A stretch of DNA of 64,000 bases from Lachnospiraceae bacterium (GTDB lineage Bacteria > Bacillota > Clostridia > Lachnospirales > Lachnospiraceae): the NCBI GenBank assembly GCA_017615545.1, contig JAFZZY010000067.1, forward strand, positions 1 to 64,000, given 5' to 3'. Each line of letters begins with the position of its first letter. Within the stretch, counting starts at the first letter, position 1. Below the pieces are notes generated by a model that saw only the letters and a list, made by a program, of their open reading frames with translations, had not been told where the DNA came from and made no database searches. A program made the translations under genes and the position numbers. Positions 32,813-41,085 of this stretch are shown piece by piece.

Positions 32813-32902
32813 TCAGACACAGCAAAAGGAACAGGTCTTCTTGGTAAAGCCCTGAAAGTAAAAGTAATATGCATAAAACTTTGTATTCGTTAATTGTAAC
32901 AT
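32813..32902 (-). CDS. Phe/Tyr-rich leader peptide of the aro operon, 29 residues
   Basis: Reads MLQLTNTK, then FYAYYFYF, QGF, TKKTCS and FCCV: five Phe and four Tyr, eight of them within residues 9-19. AAAGGA lies 9 nt before the ATG. The stop precedes the terminator hairpin by about 35 nt. Shortage of charged tRNA-Phe or tRNA-Tyr would stall the ribosome in the dense cluster and could prevent terminator formation. Inferred, not measured; the peptide itself probably has no function. Confidence 0.82.
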   Translation of the reverse strand: MLQLTNTKFYAYYFYFQGFTKKTCSFCCV

Positions 32903-32977
32903 ATTACGCTATCCTTTCGCAAGTGTCGTCTTTCTGTCCACCCGGTCACCCGGATGACGGCGGATGTTTGTCGCTTT

Positions 32978-32999
32978 ACACTTTTACAGTTTAAAGTGT
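32978..32999. promoter_or_regulatory. Inverted repeat downstream of the aro promoter
   Basis: ACACTTT-N8-AAAGTGT, a perfect 7-bp inverted repeat about 20 bp past the -10 box. A third ACACTTT lies at 33024-33030 in the promoter. Possible repressor binding sites; regulator unknown. Confidence 0.45.
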
Positions 33000-33011
33000 T
33001 GTACCGCCGAT

Positions 33012-33031
33012 GAAAGTACTATAACACTTTC
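33012..33031. promoter_or_regulatory. Inverted repeat over the aro -10 box
   Basis: GAAAGT-N8-ACTTTC spans the -10 box. Together with 32978-32999 it makes a likely operator region. Confidence 0.45.
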
Positions 33032-33046
33032 ATTTACCTCTGTCAA
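33018..33046 (-). promoter_or_regulatory. Promoter of the aro operon
   Basis: On the minus strand TTGACA (33041-33046), a 17-bp spacer and TATAGT (33018-33023), about 115 bp before the leader peptide. It starts 18 bp beyond the kdgK stop codon. Confidence 0.85.
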
Positions 33047-33063
33047 TACTTTTTTTCAATTTT

Positions 33064-34083
33064 TTATCTCTGAACTCTGCCCGAGCCGTCGCCGCCCGCG
33101 AGTTTCTTTACTTCATCCACGCTGACCATGTTGTAGTCGCCCTCGATGCTGTGTTTCAAGCAGCTCGCTGCTACGGCAAATTCGATGGTGCTGCGGGAGT
33201 CATAGCCATTCAGGCAGGCATAGATCAGGCCGCCGCCGAAGGAGTCGCCGCCGCCGACACGATCCACGATGTGCATCGAATAGCTCTTGCTGAAATAGTA
33301 GTCCTCGCCGTCGTACAGCATAGCAGCCCACAGGTTATCATTGGCCGAAATGGAAGTACGCAGGGTGATCGCAACCTTCGTGAAACCGAAGCGCTCCTGC
33401 AGCTTCTTCGCTACTTCCTTGTAGCCCTCGTGGTTTACCTTACCGGTCGTAACGTCGGTGTTGGTCGCACGGATGCCGAAGACATCGCCCGCGTCCTCTT
33501 CGTTCGCGATGCAGACATCGACATACTGACACAGGCGGCCCATAACCTCGCCGGCCTTCTCTTTCGTCCACAGCTTCGCGCGGTAGTTCAGGTCGCAGCT
33601 GATGGTGATGCCGCGGTTCTTCGCTGCGCGGCAGGCTGCCTCGCAGATCTCGGCTACGTTGTCACCGAGCGCGGGGGTAATGCCGGTGAAGTGGAACCAG
33701 TCCACGCCTTCGAAGATCTCATCCCAGTTGAAATCGGAAAGCTCGGCCTTCGCGATCGCGGAACCTGCGCGGTCGTAGATGACCTTCGACGGACGCTGGC
33801 TCGCGCCCTTCTCCAGGAAGTAAATGCCGACACGGTCGCCGCCACGTACGATCTTCGATGTATCCACGCCGTATTTGCGCAATGAGTTCACAGCCGCCTG
33901 GCCGATCTCATGCTTCGGCAGTTTTGTAACAAAAGCAGCGTCTACGCCATAGTTTGCGAGGGATACGGCAACATTGGCCTCACCACCGCCGAAGGTAGCG
34001 CCCAGAGTATCCGCCTGTACGAAACGATAATAACCTTCCGGTGCCAGACGCAACATCAATTCACCAAATGTAACAACTTTCAT
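33064..34083 (-). CDS. kdgK: 2-keto-3-deoxygluconate kinase (PfkB family)
   Basis: Phosphorylates KDG to KDPG in hexuronate breakdown. 339 residues, PfkB fold: VTFGELMLRLAPEGY start, GGGEANVAVSLANYG (36-50), and the catalytic signature VDRVGGGDSFGGGLIYA near 275, where the DSFGGG aspartate is the base. AGGAGG precedes the ATG. It lies 2 nt after the eda-VOC gene and opposite uxaC, so the substrate assignment to KDG rests on context as well as motifs. Confidence 0.92.
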   Translation of the reverse strand: MKVVTFGELMLRLAPEGYYRFVQADTLGATFGGGEANVAVSLANYGVDAAFVTKLPKHEIGQAAVNSLRKYGVDTSKIVRGGDRVGIYFLEKGASQRPSKVIYDRAGSAIAKAELSDFNWDEIFEGVDWFHFTGITPALGDNVAEICEAACRAAKNRGITISCDLNYRAKLWTKEKAGEVMGRLCQYVDVCIANEEDAGDVFGIRATNTDVTTGKVNHEGYKEVAKKLQERFGFTKVAITLRTSISANDNLWAAMLYDGEDYYFSKSYSMHIVDRVGGGDSFGGGLIYACLNGYDSRSTIEFAVAASCLKHSIEGDYNMVSVDEVKKLAGGDGSGRVQR

Positions 34084-34085
34084 GA

Positions 34086-35051
34086 TTAAGCCTCCTGCAA
34101 TAAATGTATCGCAAATCCACCAAAGGATTCTTTCAAATAGATCACTTTCATACGACCGGTCTTCTCGTCCTTCTTCGCGCTGTCGTAATCGAACTCGATG
34201 CCCTGCTTCTCCAGGTGGTAGACTGCGCGGTCCACGCTCTTCGTTGAGATGGCGATGTGGCCCTTCTCACCGCGGCCGGCGCTCTTCATAACTTCTACGC
34301 CCTTACCCGCCATGATGGAGGAATTGCCCACCTTTACGGCGAAACCGAAGGCTGCGCCGAAGAGGTTGGCGATCGCGAGGGCGGACGCCTCGTCGCCTGC
34401 GTTGATGCCGACGTGAACGACCTTGAAGCCCAGCATGGTCATCACGGCCTCGCGGGTCTTCTCGCGGATCGTGTCAAAGTCACGGGCTGCCAGCAGGTCC
34501 TTGCTGACCATCCAGCTGCCGCCGCACGCGATGATCTTGGAAAATGCGAGGTAGTCGTTCAGGTTCGCCGCGTTGATGCCGCCGGTCGGCATGAAGCGTA
34601 CCTTTGTATACGGAGCGCTCATCGCCTTGATCATAGCGAGGCCGCCTGCTGCTTCCGCAGGGAAGAACTTCACCACGTCCAGGCCGAAGGAAAGCGCTGT
34701 CTCAATGTCGCTCGGGCTCGAACAGCCGGGAACGATCGGGATATTTTTTTCCACACAATAAGAGACCACGGTCGGGTTCAGACCGGGGCTAACGATAAAT
34801 TTTGCGCCTGCTACTACGGCTGCGTCCACCTGGGCGGGCGTCAGGACCGTGCCGGCTCCTACACACATATCGGGAAATGTTTGGGACAGGATGCGGATCG
34901 CGTCCGCAGCTGCAGCCGTACGGAATGTCACTTCAGCGCAGTTTAGTCCACCCTCGCGAAGTGCGCGGCCCAGCGGTTCGGCATCTTCCGCGTGATCCAG
35001 AGCGATCACCGGCACGATACCGATCTTTGAGATCTCATCAATGATATTCAT
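34086..35051 (-). CDS. eda: KDPG/KHG aldolase fused to a VOC (glyoxalase-like) domain
   Basis: Cleaves KDPG into pyruvate and glyceraldehyde-3-phosphate. 321 residues, against about 210 for plain Eda. Residues 1-205 are the aldolase (GLNCAEVTFRT with the active-site Glu, VGAGTVLTPAQV, IVPGCSSPSDIE, VVKFFPAEAAGG with the Schiff-base lysine, RFMPTGGIN). Residues 215-321 are a vicinal-oxygen-chelate domain (GFKVVHVGIN, YHLEKQGIEFD, GGFAIHLLQ). Such fusions occur in Lachnospiraceae; the VOC part's role is unknown. Confidence 0.92.
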   Translation of the reverse strand: MNIIDEISKIGIVPVIALDHAEDAEPLGRALREGGLNCAEVTFRTAAAADAIRILSQTFPDMCVGAGTVLTPAQVDAAVVAGAKFIVSPGLNPTVVSYCVEKNIPIVPGCSSPSDIETALSFGLDVVKFFPAEAAGGLAMIKAMSAPYTKVRFMPTGGINAANLNDYLAFSKIIACGGSWMVSKDLLAARDFDTIREKTREAVMTMLGFKVVHVGINAGDEASALAIANLFGAAFGFAVKVGNSSIMAGKGVEVMKSAGRGEKGHIAISTKSVDRAVYHLEKQGIEFDYDSAKKDEKTGRMKVIYLKESFGGFAIHLLQEA

Positions 35052-35105
35052 TTTTTGTACCTTCTGCTTATATGATCTTGAAGCGTTCCCGTTTCAATCA
35101 CACTC

Positions 35106-35134
35106 ATTATAACAATGTCGAACAAAAAATGCAA
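35106..35134 (-). promoter_or_regulatory. Promoter of eda-kdgK
   Basis: On the minus strand TTGCAT (35129-35134), a 17-bp spacer and TATAAT (35106-35111). Confidence 0.75.
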
Positions 35135-35154
35135 CCCATAAATCAAATCTGTTG

Positions 35155-35183
35155 TTGCACCATTTCACAAAAAGTTGTATACT
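35155..35183 (+). promoter_or_regulatory. Promoter of uxaC
   Basis: TTGCAC (35155-35160), a 17-bp spacer and TATACT (35178-35183). The two divergent -35 boxes form a symmetric TGCAAC...GTTGCA pair 18 bp apart, a possible shared regulator site. The transcript leader of about 130 nt contains hairpins (GTGCCG...CGGCAC near 35200; GGTCCGCGGACC at 35227-35238). Confidence 0.7.
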
Positions 35184-35290
35184 GAATGCATGTAGGTGCC
35201 GCTGTGCGTCGGCACTCTCGTAAACGGGTCCGCGGACCGGGCCCACCGCTTAAAAATCTAATACAGGAGGGACGGCATCCTAAAGCAGAA

Positions 35291-35316
35291 GGAGGGGTTG
35301 CGAGCAGCCTGTCGCA
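35291..35316 (+). promoter_or_regulatory. uxaC ribosome binding site separated from the start by a hairpin
   Basis: GGAGGGG (35291-35297) lies 22 nt before the ATG at 35320, too far for direct use. A hairpin, TGCGA-8 nt-TCGCA (35299-35316), lies between; if folded it shortens the gap to about 4 nt. I found no in-frame start nearer to the site. Confidence 0.45.
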
Positions 35317-35319
35317 GCG

Positions 35320-36735
35320 ATGCCGAAAAACAGCATGAAAGAATTTATGGATTCCAACTTTCTACTTTCCAATGAGACCGCAAAAGTCTTATTCTACGAT
35401 TATGCCGCAAAAGTTCCCATCATCGACTATCATTGTCACATCAACCCGGAGGATATCGAGGAGGATCGCCAGTTTAACAATATCACCCAGCTTTGGCTGA
35501 GCGGTGATCACTACAAATGGCGCTTCATGCGTTCCTGCGGTGTCAGCGAGCGTCTGATCACGGGCGATGCATCCGATCACGACAAATTCATTGCATGGGC
35601 CACCGTTCTGGGTTGCGCGATCGGCAATCCTCTTTACCACTGGAGCCACCTGGAGTTGAGACGCTACTTCAACTTCAATAAGCCCCTCTCCGAGGAAACC
35701 GCCGAGGAAGCATGGGAGCACTGCAACCGCATGTTGCAGGATCCGTCCATGTCTGTCCGCAATATCATCAAAAAGTCGCACGTCGAGGTGATCTGCACCA
35801 CTGACGATCCGGCGGATGACCTGAAGCATCACGCGAAGATCGCGATGGATCCGAGTTTTGATGTTACCGTTCTTCCGGCATGGCGTCCGGACCGTGCGGT
35901 CGACCTGGAGAAACCGGATTACCTGGAGTATCTCGATCAGTTGTCCAGAGCATCGGGCGTACATATCAAATCCTACTCTTCCCTGATTTCGGCCCTGAAG
36001 ATCCGCATGGAGTTCTTCGCACGCCGTGGCTGTAAGATCTGCGATCACGGCATGTCCTATGTTCCTTATGAGCCGGCTTCTGCGAGCGTAGTCGAAGGTA
36101 TCTTCGTTAAGCGTTCCAGAATGGTGCCTCTTTCCAAACTTGAGGAAGCACAGTTTAAGACCGCCCTCCTTTTGGAACTGGCTCGCAACTACAACCGTCT
36201 GGGCTGGACCATGCAGCTGCACTTCGGTGTAAAGCGCGACAACAACACCCGTATGTTCAATGCCATCGGAGCGAACACCGGTTTTGACTGCGCGGATAAT
36301 TGCACCAATGCTGCACAGCTTGCCGACTTCCTGAACGCTCTCGACGAGACCAACGAACTTCCGAAGACCATCCTGTACAGCCTGAACCCTGCGGATAACC
36401 TCATCATCGGTTCCATCATCGGCTGCTTCCAGGAAGGACCTACCTTCGGAAAGATCCAGCAGGGCAGCGCCTGGTGGTTTAACGATCATAAGAACGGAAT
36501 GCGCGAGCAGATGCTTTCCCTTGCATCTCAGGGCAACCTGGCAGGCTTCCTCGGCATGTTGACCGACTCCCGTAGCTTCCTTTCCTACACACGCCACGAA
36601 TACTTCCGCCGCATCCTTTGCGATGTCATCGGAACCATCGTGGAGAACGGAGAATTCCCCGCCGACATGGAACTCCTCGGAGGCATCGTGGAAGACATCT
36701 CCTACTACAACGCAAAAGAATACTTCGGCTTTTGA
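35320..36735 (+). CDS. uxaC: Glucuronate isomerase (uronate isomerase)
   Basis: Converts D-glucuronate to D-fructuronate or D-galacturonate to D-tagaturonate, the entry to hexuronate catabolism. 471 residues, an amidohydrolase-fold enzyme: PIIDYHCHINPEDI holds the metal-site histidines, then WRFMRSCGV, TTDDPADDL, LPAWRPDRA, MQLHFGVKRDNN, and RSFLSYTRHEYFRRILCD. The frame could also start at the ATG at 35335 (MKEFMDSNF), which matches many homologues. Divergent from kdgK-eda, forming a hexuronate unit; uxuA/uxuB or uxaA/uxaB are not in the window. Confidence 0.96.
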   Translation: MPKNSMKEFMDSNFLLSNETAKVLFYDYAAKVPIIDYHCHINPEDIEEDRQFNNITQLWLSGDHYKWRFMRSCGVSERLITGDASDHDKFIAWATVLGCAIGNPLYHWSHLELRRYFNFNKPLSEETAEEAWEHCNRMLQDPSMSVRNIIKKSHVEVICTTDDPADDLKHHAKIAMDPSFDVTVLPAWRPDRAVDLEKPDYLEYLDQLSRASGVHIKSYSSLISALKIRMEFFARRGCKICDHGMSYVPYEPASASVVEGIFVKRSRMVPLSKLEEAQFKTALLLELARNYNRLGWTMQLHFGVKRDNNTRMFNAIGANTGFDCADNCTNAAQLADFLNALDETNELPKTILYSLNPADNLIIGSIIGCFQEGPTFGKIQQGSAWWFNDHKNGMREQMLSLASQGNLAGFLGMLTDSRSFLSYTRHEYFRRILCDVIGTIVENGEFPADMELLGGIVEDISYYNAKEYFGF

Positions 36736-36755
36736 TGACCGAATGCATGCATAAC

Positions 36756-36783
36756 AACGGGGCTGCCCAAAGGCAGCCCCGTT
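36756..36783 (+). terminator. Terminator of uxaC
   Basis: Perfect 12-bp stem AACGGGGCTGCC and GGCAGCCCCGTT with a 4-nt loop, then TCTTTTA. It also lies at the end of the convergent HD-GYP gene. Confidence 0.9.
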
Positions 36784-36787
36784 TCTT

Positions 36788-38518
36788 TTATTGATTCTCT
36801 TCAAATTCACGTTTGTAATATGCTTCGAGTTTCGGCCGGGCGGCGACGTAAAACGGTTCGAGTTTCTTATCGAACTGGGTCCCCATGCCCTCCATGATGA
36901 TGCGGTCGGCATCCTCGAAACTCATGCCCTCTTTATAGTAGCGTTTGCTTACGAGCGCGTCGTAAACGTCGGCAATAGCCATGATACGGGCTTCGAGCGG
37001 GATCTCCTCGCCCTTCAGGCCTTCGGGATAGCCGGTGCCGTCCATGTGCTCATGGTGATAGTGGGCGACATTTTCCGCGATGGTCGCAAACTCCGGATCG
37101 CCGAGATCTGCCAGCAGTTCATGCAGGATCTTCGCGCCCGCGGCGGAATGCTCACGCATCTTTGCCAGTTCCTCCGGCGTAAAGTTGCCGGGCTTTCGCA
37201 AGATCGCATCGTCGATCGTGATCTTTCCGATATCGTGCATTGGAGCCGCCTTGATCATGTCGCGGGCGAACTCGTAGGTCAGGTTCAGGGTCGGATCTTT
37301 GCGCATCTCACCGATCAGCAGACGAACGCCCTGACTGGTACGCTTGATGTGGCCGCCTGTCGAACTGTCGCGACCTTCGACCATTTCCGCCATGCCCAGG
37401 ACGAATTTGTCATGCATCTCGACCAGGTGGCGGGTCTTCTTTTCGACCTCTTCTTCCAGTGTGTTATTGTAATCCTCGATCAGTCGCAGGTACTGCTGCT
37501 CGCGCGTTTCGTCCGTGATCGAGAAACTGTAGCCGCGGCAGACCCGCCCATCCATGATCTCGTCTGCACGGAAGCGGAAAATGCGCCCCTCGTGGTCGTA
37601 CATGTGCTCCACGATATCGGCCGATTCCTCGACCTCGTCCATCCAGTCGTCCAGCACCTTCGCCATCTCTGCCCTCTTATCGGCATCCCGGCTGACGTAG
37701 TTATTCGTCATGCGAAGCGGCTCATCGATGATGGAACCGTCGAGTTCCGGGAAGAACTGGATCGCAGTCTTATTACATCCCAGGAAACGACGCTTGCGAT
37801 CAAAGGAAAGAACGGCAACATCGCCGCGCTTCAGCGACACATCGATGACCGTGTCATTCACGTCATACAACACGAGGCGGTCAGCAATGATCAGGAAAAC
37901 GATCTGCCCGAAAACGTAGCCGAGCGGCATCAATTCGACACCGAGAGAGGCCTTCCTGTCCAGATAATATGAGACCATGCAGATCGCTACCATCGAGAAC
38001 AACATGAGCGTCGTTTTACGCGAGACTTCCGCTCTTCGATGATAACCCTGGAAGATGCCGACCATACTGAGCACCATCAGGAATACGATCCAGATGACGA
38101 ACAGCGTGTGTCCGTAAGCATATTCTTTTTGGAGGAACGAACGCCCGTTTTCCTGCACGAAGGTGACCGTCTTGTAATACATCGGAAAATGTCCGATCGT
38201 CAGCACCAACAGATAGAACAGGATCGAGCCCACCAAAAGGATCGACCGATAGAGTTTCGTCAGACGGAACTTGCACAACTGGATGATACTCAGCACCATC
38301 GCCAGCGTGCAAAAGCAACCGCCCGAATATGACAGCTTCAGGCCGATCAGCGCGCCCTCTTTCGTTTCTGCCCATGCCTGTTGCAGGTAGCCGAAACAAG
38401 CTACCGGAATGATGCAAAACAGGATGGTGAAATAAACACTGTACCTTCGGTTCCACTTAAAAATGTAACAAAATGTAAGCAGGACCGAAAGGATAAATAA
38501 AGTCAGATAGAATTGCAT
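36788..38518 (-). CDS. Membrane HD-GYP phosphodiesterase-like protein with 7TM and PAS-like domains
   Basis: Probably hydrolyses cyclic dinucleotides (c-di-GMP class) in response to a membrane or ligand signal. About 576 residues: seven hydrophobic helices in residues 1-220 (histidine-kinase-N-terminal 7TM type), a PAS-like region (230-365), a short coiled coil (EEEVEKKTRHLVEMHD), then HD-GYP: GGHIKRTSQGVRLL, MHDIGKITI (the HD pair), HYHHEHMDGTGYPEGLKGEEIPLEARIMAIADVYDAL. HDIGK, HHEH and GYP are intact, so it is likely active. The ATG at 38518 is chosen from AAAAGG upstream; TTG at 38545 is the alternative. Confidence 0.85.
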   Translation of the reverse strand: MQFYLTLFILSVLLTFCYIFKWNRRYSVYFTILFCIIPVACFGYLQQAWAETKEGALIGLKLSYSGGCFCTLAMVLSIIQLCKFRLTKLYRSILLVGSILFYLLVLTIGHFPMYYKTVTFVQENGRSFLQKEYAYGHTLFVIWIVFLMVLSMVGIFQGYHRRAEVSRKTTLMLFSMVAICMVSYYLDRKASLGVELMPLGYVFGQIVFLIIADRLVLYDVNDTVIDVSLKRGDVAVLSFDRKRRFLGCNKTAIQFFPELDGSIIDEPLRMTNNYVSRDADKRAEMAKVLDDWMDEVEESADIVEHMYDHEGRIFRFRADEIMDGRVCRGYSFSITDETREQQYLRLIEDYNNTLEEEVEKKTRHLVEMHDKFVLGMAEMVEGRDSSTGGHIKRTSQGVRLLIGEMRKDPTLNLTYEFARDMIKAAPMHDIGKITIDDAILRKPGNFTPEELAKMREHSAAGAKILHELLADLGDPEFATIAENVAHYHHEHMDGTGYPEGLKGEEIPLEARIMAIADVYDALVSKRYYKEGMSFEDADRIIMEGMGTQFDKKLEPFYVAARPKLEAYYKREFEENQ

Positions 38519-38570
38519 AAGCGTAAACCTTTTGCTCAAAAGCAAGGGGGACCAGGTTAATAGCTATCGT

Positions 38571-40520
38571 TTATCGGCCGTAAGCCTTGCGGATCGTGTT
38601 CCAGAGCGACTCGTTCTCCAGGCCGAGCTTCCAGCAGGCGACACCCGCCAGCTGCTTACTCTTCATGAAGGAAAGTCGCGGTTCCATGGACTTCTCGTCC
38701 TCGATCCATAGTTTATAGTAGAAGCCTTCGCTTTCATACTCTACGTAGTTTTGTTTCTCTGCTTCCTGCCATTTGACTTTCGAAGCCAGAGAATTCTCTT
38801 CCAGCAGCGTCTGCACTGCCGGCGCGCCGAGAGCCGAACTGCTCAGCGCATATGCGCCGATCGGCGAGGTGGGATCCTCGATGATCTTTGCGTTCTCCGC
38901 CGCCTGATCTTTCGGCGTCATCTTCCACAGACGCGTATAGAACGGCACGGCGTTGATCACTTTCTCTGCCGGAACCTGCTTCAGGGTGTTTTCGATGCCG
39001 GCGATCACAAACGAGAGCGACGCGGTCGAGCCGGGATCGCTGCCACCGTAGTGCTCGTCATAGCCCATGATGATCACGTAATCCACACACTCCGCCTGGC
39101 GGTCGCGATGGTAAAACTCGTTGTACGACATGGGCACGTAGTTATCCACGGAGAGCGTCAGGCCCTTCTTCCTGCACTCGATGGAAAGTTCACGTACAAA
39201 TTGTATAAAATGAATGCCGCAGGCCTTGCTCAATCCGCCCAGACCTGTGCTGTTCGACTCAAAATCGATGTTGATGCCATCCATGCCGGTGCGCTCCGCC
39301 TCCGACATCAGCGACGCGATCAATGTCGCCCGCGCCGCACGATCCGACAGCAGTTTCAGGTTGTCGACCGTCTTGTTGAAATTATCGACCAGGCCCCACA
39401 CCTTGATGCCGCGCTCGTGCGCTGCCTCTACGTAGGTCGGGTCGCCGAAGCTGGTGATCATTCCGCCTTCCGTGGCCAATGAAAACCAGGTCGGGGATAC
39501 GACATTGACCCCGGGAGTCTTCTCGATCGCATTGATGAACCGCTCCGTCTGGTTCTTCGCACTACCCTCAAAAATCTGGTGCCATACCATGCAGACCGGC
39601 TCGGAAAGCCCGTTGCCGCTGTATGCAGAAACCTTCTTCGCAGTCAGGGCAACCGCCTCTCCCGCAGTATCCAGTGCGGTCGATTTTACATATCCGGTAT
39701 AGCCCTTCTCGGTAAACACGTGACTGAACGTGCCCTGCTCACCAAGTACATAAACGCTCTCCCCTGTCGTCAGATCTTCCAGGATCGCGCCTTTGTTATT
39801 TGCATCGTCACGCAGCGCCGAGCCCTTCTTCACGGTCGCCTGCTTATAGTTCTTCTGTGCATCGGTCCGGACCCAAATGCGTTCCGGCCCTTCCAGCACG
39901 TCGATGTCGATCGGAGACCACTCCTTCACGATCTCGACATCCGCGTAGACCGCTCCGTCCACAGATACGAAATACTTTCCGTCTGCATCCTGCACCGACA
40001 GCGTCCCCTCCCCCGTCTTCTTCGCTTCCACGATCGGGTAGGACTTCACCTCTGTCTCTGTTGCATACAGGATCATATTCACGGAAGTGTCATGATAATA
40101 GTGCGAGTCCGTCTCCGCAAACAACGTGATCGGAATGTATACGCTGTTTGTGCTGCGCATGCCTCTCTGTTCGACCAGTTCGGTATCCAGGATCACGGGA
40201 ATGCCCTGCGCCGTCCGGAAATACTCCTCCGGATCGATATGCTTCTTATTCGGACCGAACATCACAGCCACCAGATAGAGCATGGCTCCGACCAAAAGCA
40301 CGCCGAAGACCGCAAGTCCGATGACTGCCTTTTTCGAGATCGTGGTCGGCTCGGGAATGGACGATGCGGCCTCCTGCCGTAGCTCGTTCTCCGCCTGCGC
40401 AACGATCCCTTCCGTATCGATCTCGGCTGCATTATTATCGGCGCTTTCGGCGCCCTCTTCTATATTTCGGATCACGACGTTCTTCTCGTCCTGATCCTGC
40501 GGATCCGTATTCCTTGGCAT
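38571..40520 (-). CDS. Membrane-anchored SH3 + glycoside hydrolase family 18 protein (YaaH-like)
   Basis: 649 residues: acidic cytoplasmic tail (1-62), one membrane helix (63-85), an N-terminal beta-rich region with a copper-amine-oxidase-like look, an SH3-like segment (KKGSALRDDANNKGAILEDLTTGESVYVLGEQGTFSHVFTEKGYTGYVK near 220-275), and a GH18 barrel from about 310. Catalytic stretch GMDGINIDFES matches DxxxDxE with the acid Glu present; MGYDEHYGG and the end region fit spore or wall hydrolases that cut N-acetylglucosamine bonds. No LysM domain. GGAGG precedes the ATG. Confidence 0.85.
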   Translation of the reverse strand: MPRNTDPQDQDEKNVVIRNIEEGAESADNNAAEIDTEGIVAQAENELRQEAASSIPEPTTISKKAVIGLAVFGVLLVGAMLYLVAVMFGPNKKHIDPEEYFRTAQGIPVILDTELVEQRGMRSTNSVYIPITLFAETDSHYYHDTSVNMILYATETEVKSYPIVEAKKTGEGTLSVQDADGKYFVSVDGAVYADVEIVKEWSPIDIDVLEGPERIWVRTDAQKNYKQATVKKGSALRDDANNKGAILEDLTTGESVYVLGEQGTFSHVFTEKGYTGYVKSTALDTAGEAVALTAKKVSAYSGNGLSEPVCMVWHQIFEGSAKNQTERFINAIEKTPGVNVVSPTWFSLATEGGMITSFGDPTYVEAAHERGIKVWGLVDNFNKTVDNLKLLSDRAARATLIASLMSEAERTGMDGINIDFESNSTGLGGLSKACGIHFIQFVRELSIECRKKGLTLSVDNYVPMSYNEFYHRDRQAECVDYVIIMGYDEHYGGSDPGSTASLSFVIAGIENTLKQVPAEKVINAVPFYTRLWKMTPKDQAAENAKIIEDPTSPIGAYALSSSALGAPAVQTLLEENSLASKVKWQEAEKQNYVEYESEGFYYKLWIEDEKSMEPRLSFMKSKQLAGVACWKLGLENESLWNTIRKAYGR

Positions 40521-40561
40521 GCTGCCACCTCCGGATAAAATGATAATGGAACTCCGTAATC

Positions 40562-40567
40562 ATTATA
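40562..40567 (-). promoter_or_regulatory. Probable -10 box of the GH18 gene
   Basis: TATAAT on the minus strand about 45 bp before the start; the -35 region is weak (TTACTT, 16-bp spacing). Confidence 0.4.
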
Positions 40568-40709
40568 TCGAAATGCGACTGAAAAGTAAATATCGAGCCG
40601 CCCGGTTTACACATCCGTTCTTCTGTATGCCCGCCCCGAATCAGAACGATCGCCCATGGTATGCATTTGCTCGGCACGCTCGCTCTGCCCTCCCATAACT
40701 GTCCGAACC

Positions 40710-40943
40710 TCACGGTTTCGGGTTTCTTACAAAATCAAAATGAACTTCTTCGATCTCTCCGCTGGTCTCATCGATCACGTAGTCCCGCATAATGTTATAT
40801 GTCCCCTTCGACTCACTGATGCGGTGTGCGCGCACGATCGCCTCCGGGCCGGAAGCGCGTCCGTTCAACTCCAGACCGATCCCCCTGGCCTGCATTTCCT
40901 TCAGTTCCCTCAAGATCTCTCGATATGCCATACGTTGTACCAT
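40710..40943 (-). CDS. Small unknown protein
   Basis: About 77 residues: a helical start (MAYREILRELKEMQARG), a middle LELNGRASGPEAIVRAHRIS and an acidic end with VIDETSGEIEEVHFDFV. I do not recognise a family. Start uncertain: GTG at 40955, ATG at 40943 or ATG at 40931; the GGGGAG site is too close to the second and too far from the third. A small hairpin GCGGAC-6-GTCCGC (40959-40976) lies just upstream. It follows the kinase-like gene, 142 bp downstream. Confidence 0.5.
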   Translation of the reverse strand: MVQRMAYREILRELKEMQARGIGLELNGRASGPEAIVRAHRISESKGTYNIMRDYVIDETSGEIEEVHFDFVRNPKP

Positions 40944-41085
40944 CTCTCCCCTCACTTTGCGGACTGCTTCGTCCGCCCACTTCTCCTTCTTTTACACTTT
41001 AATAAAACCCCCTGTGCCTTCGCGGCAGACGGATGGGTACTTTTAGCATGAACGTGATATATCATTTACCCGCCTGCCCGCGAAC

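Noticed and set aside
35389-36912. Long minus-strand open frame opposite uxaC
   Set aside because: Antisense shadow of the well-supported uxaC gene, without site or family similarity.
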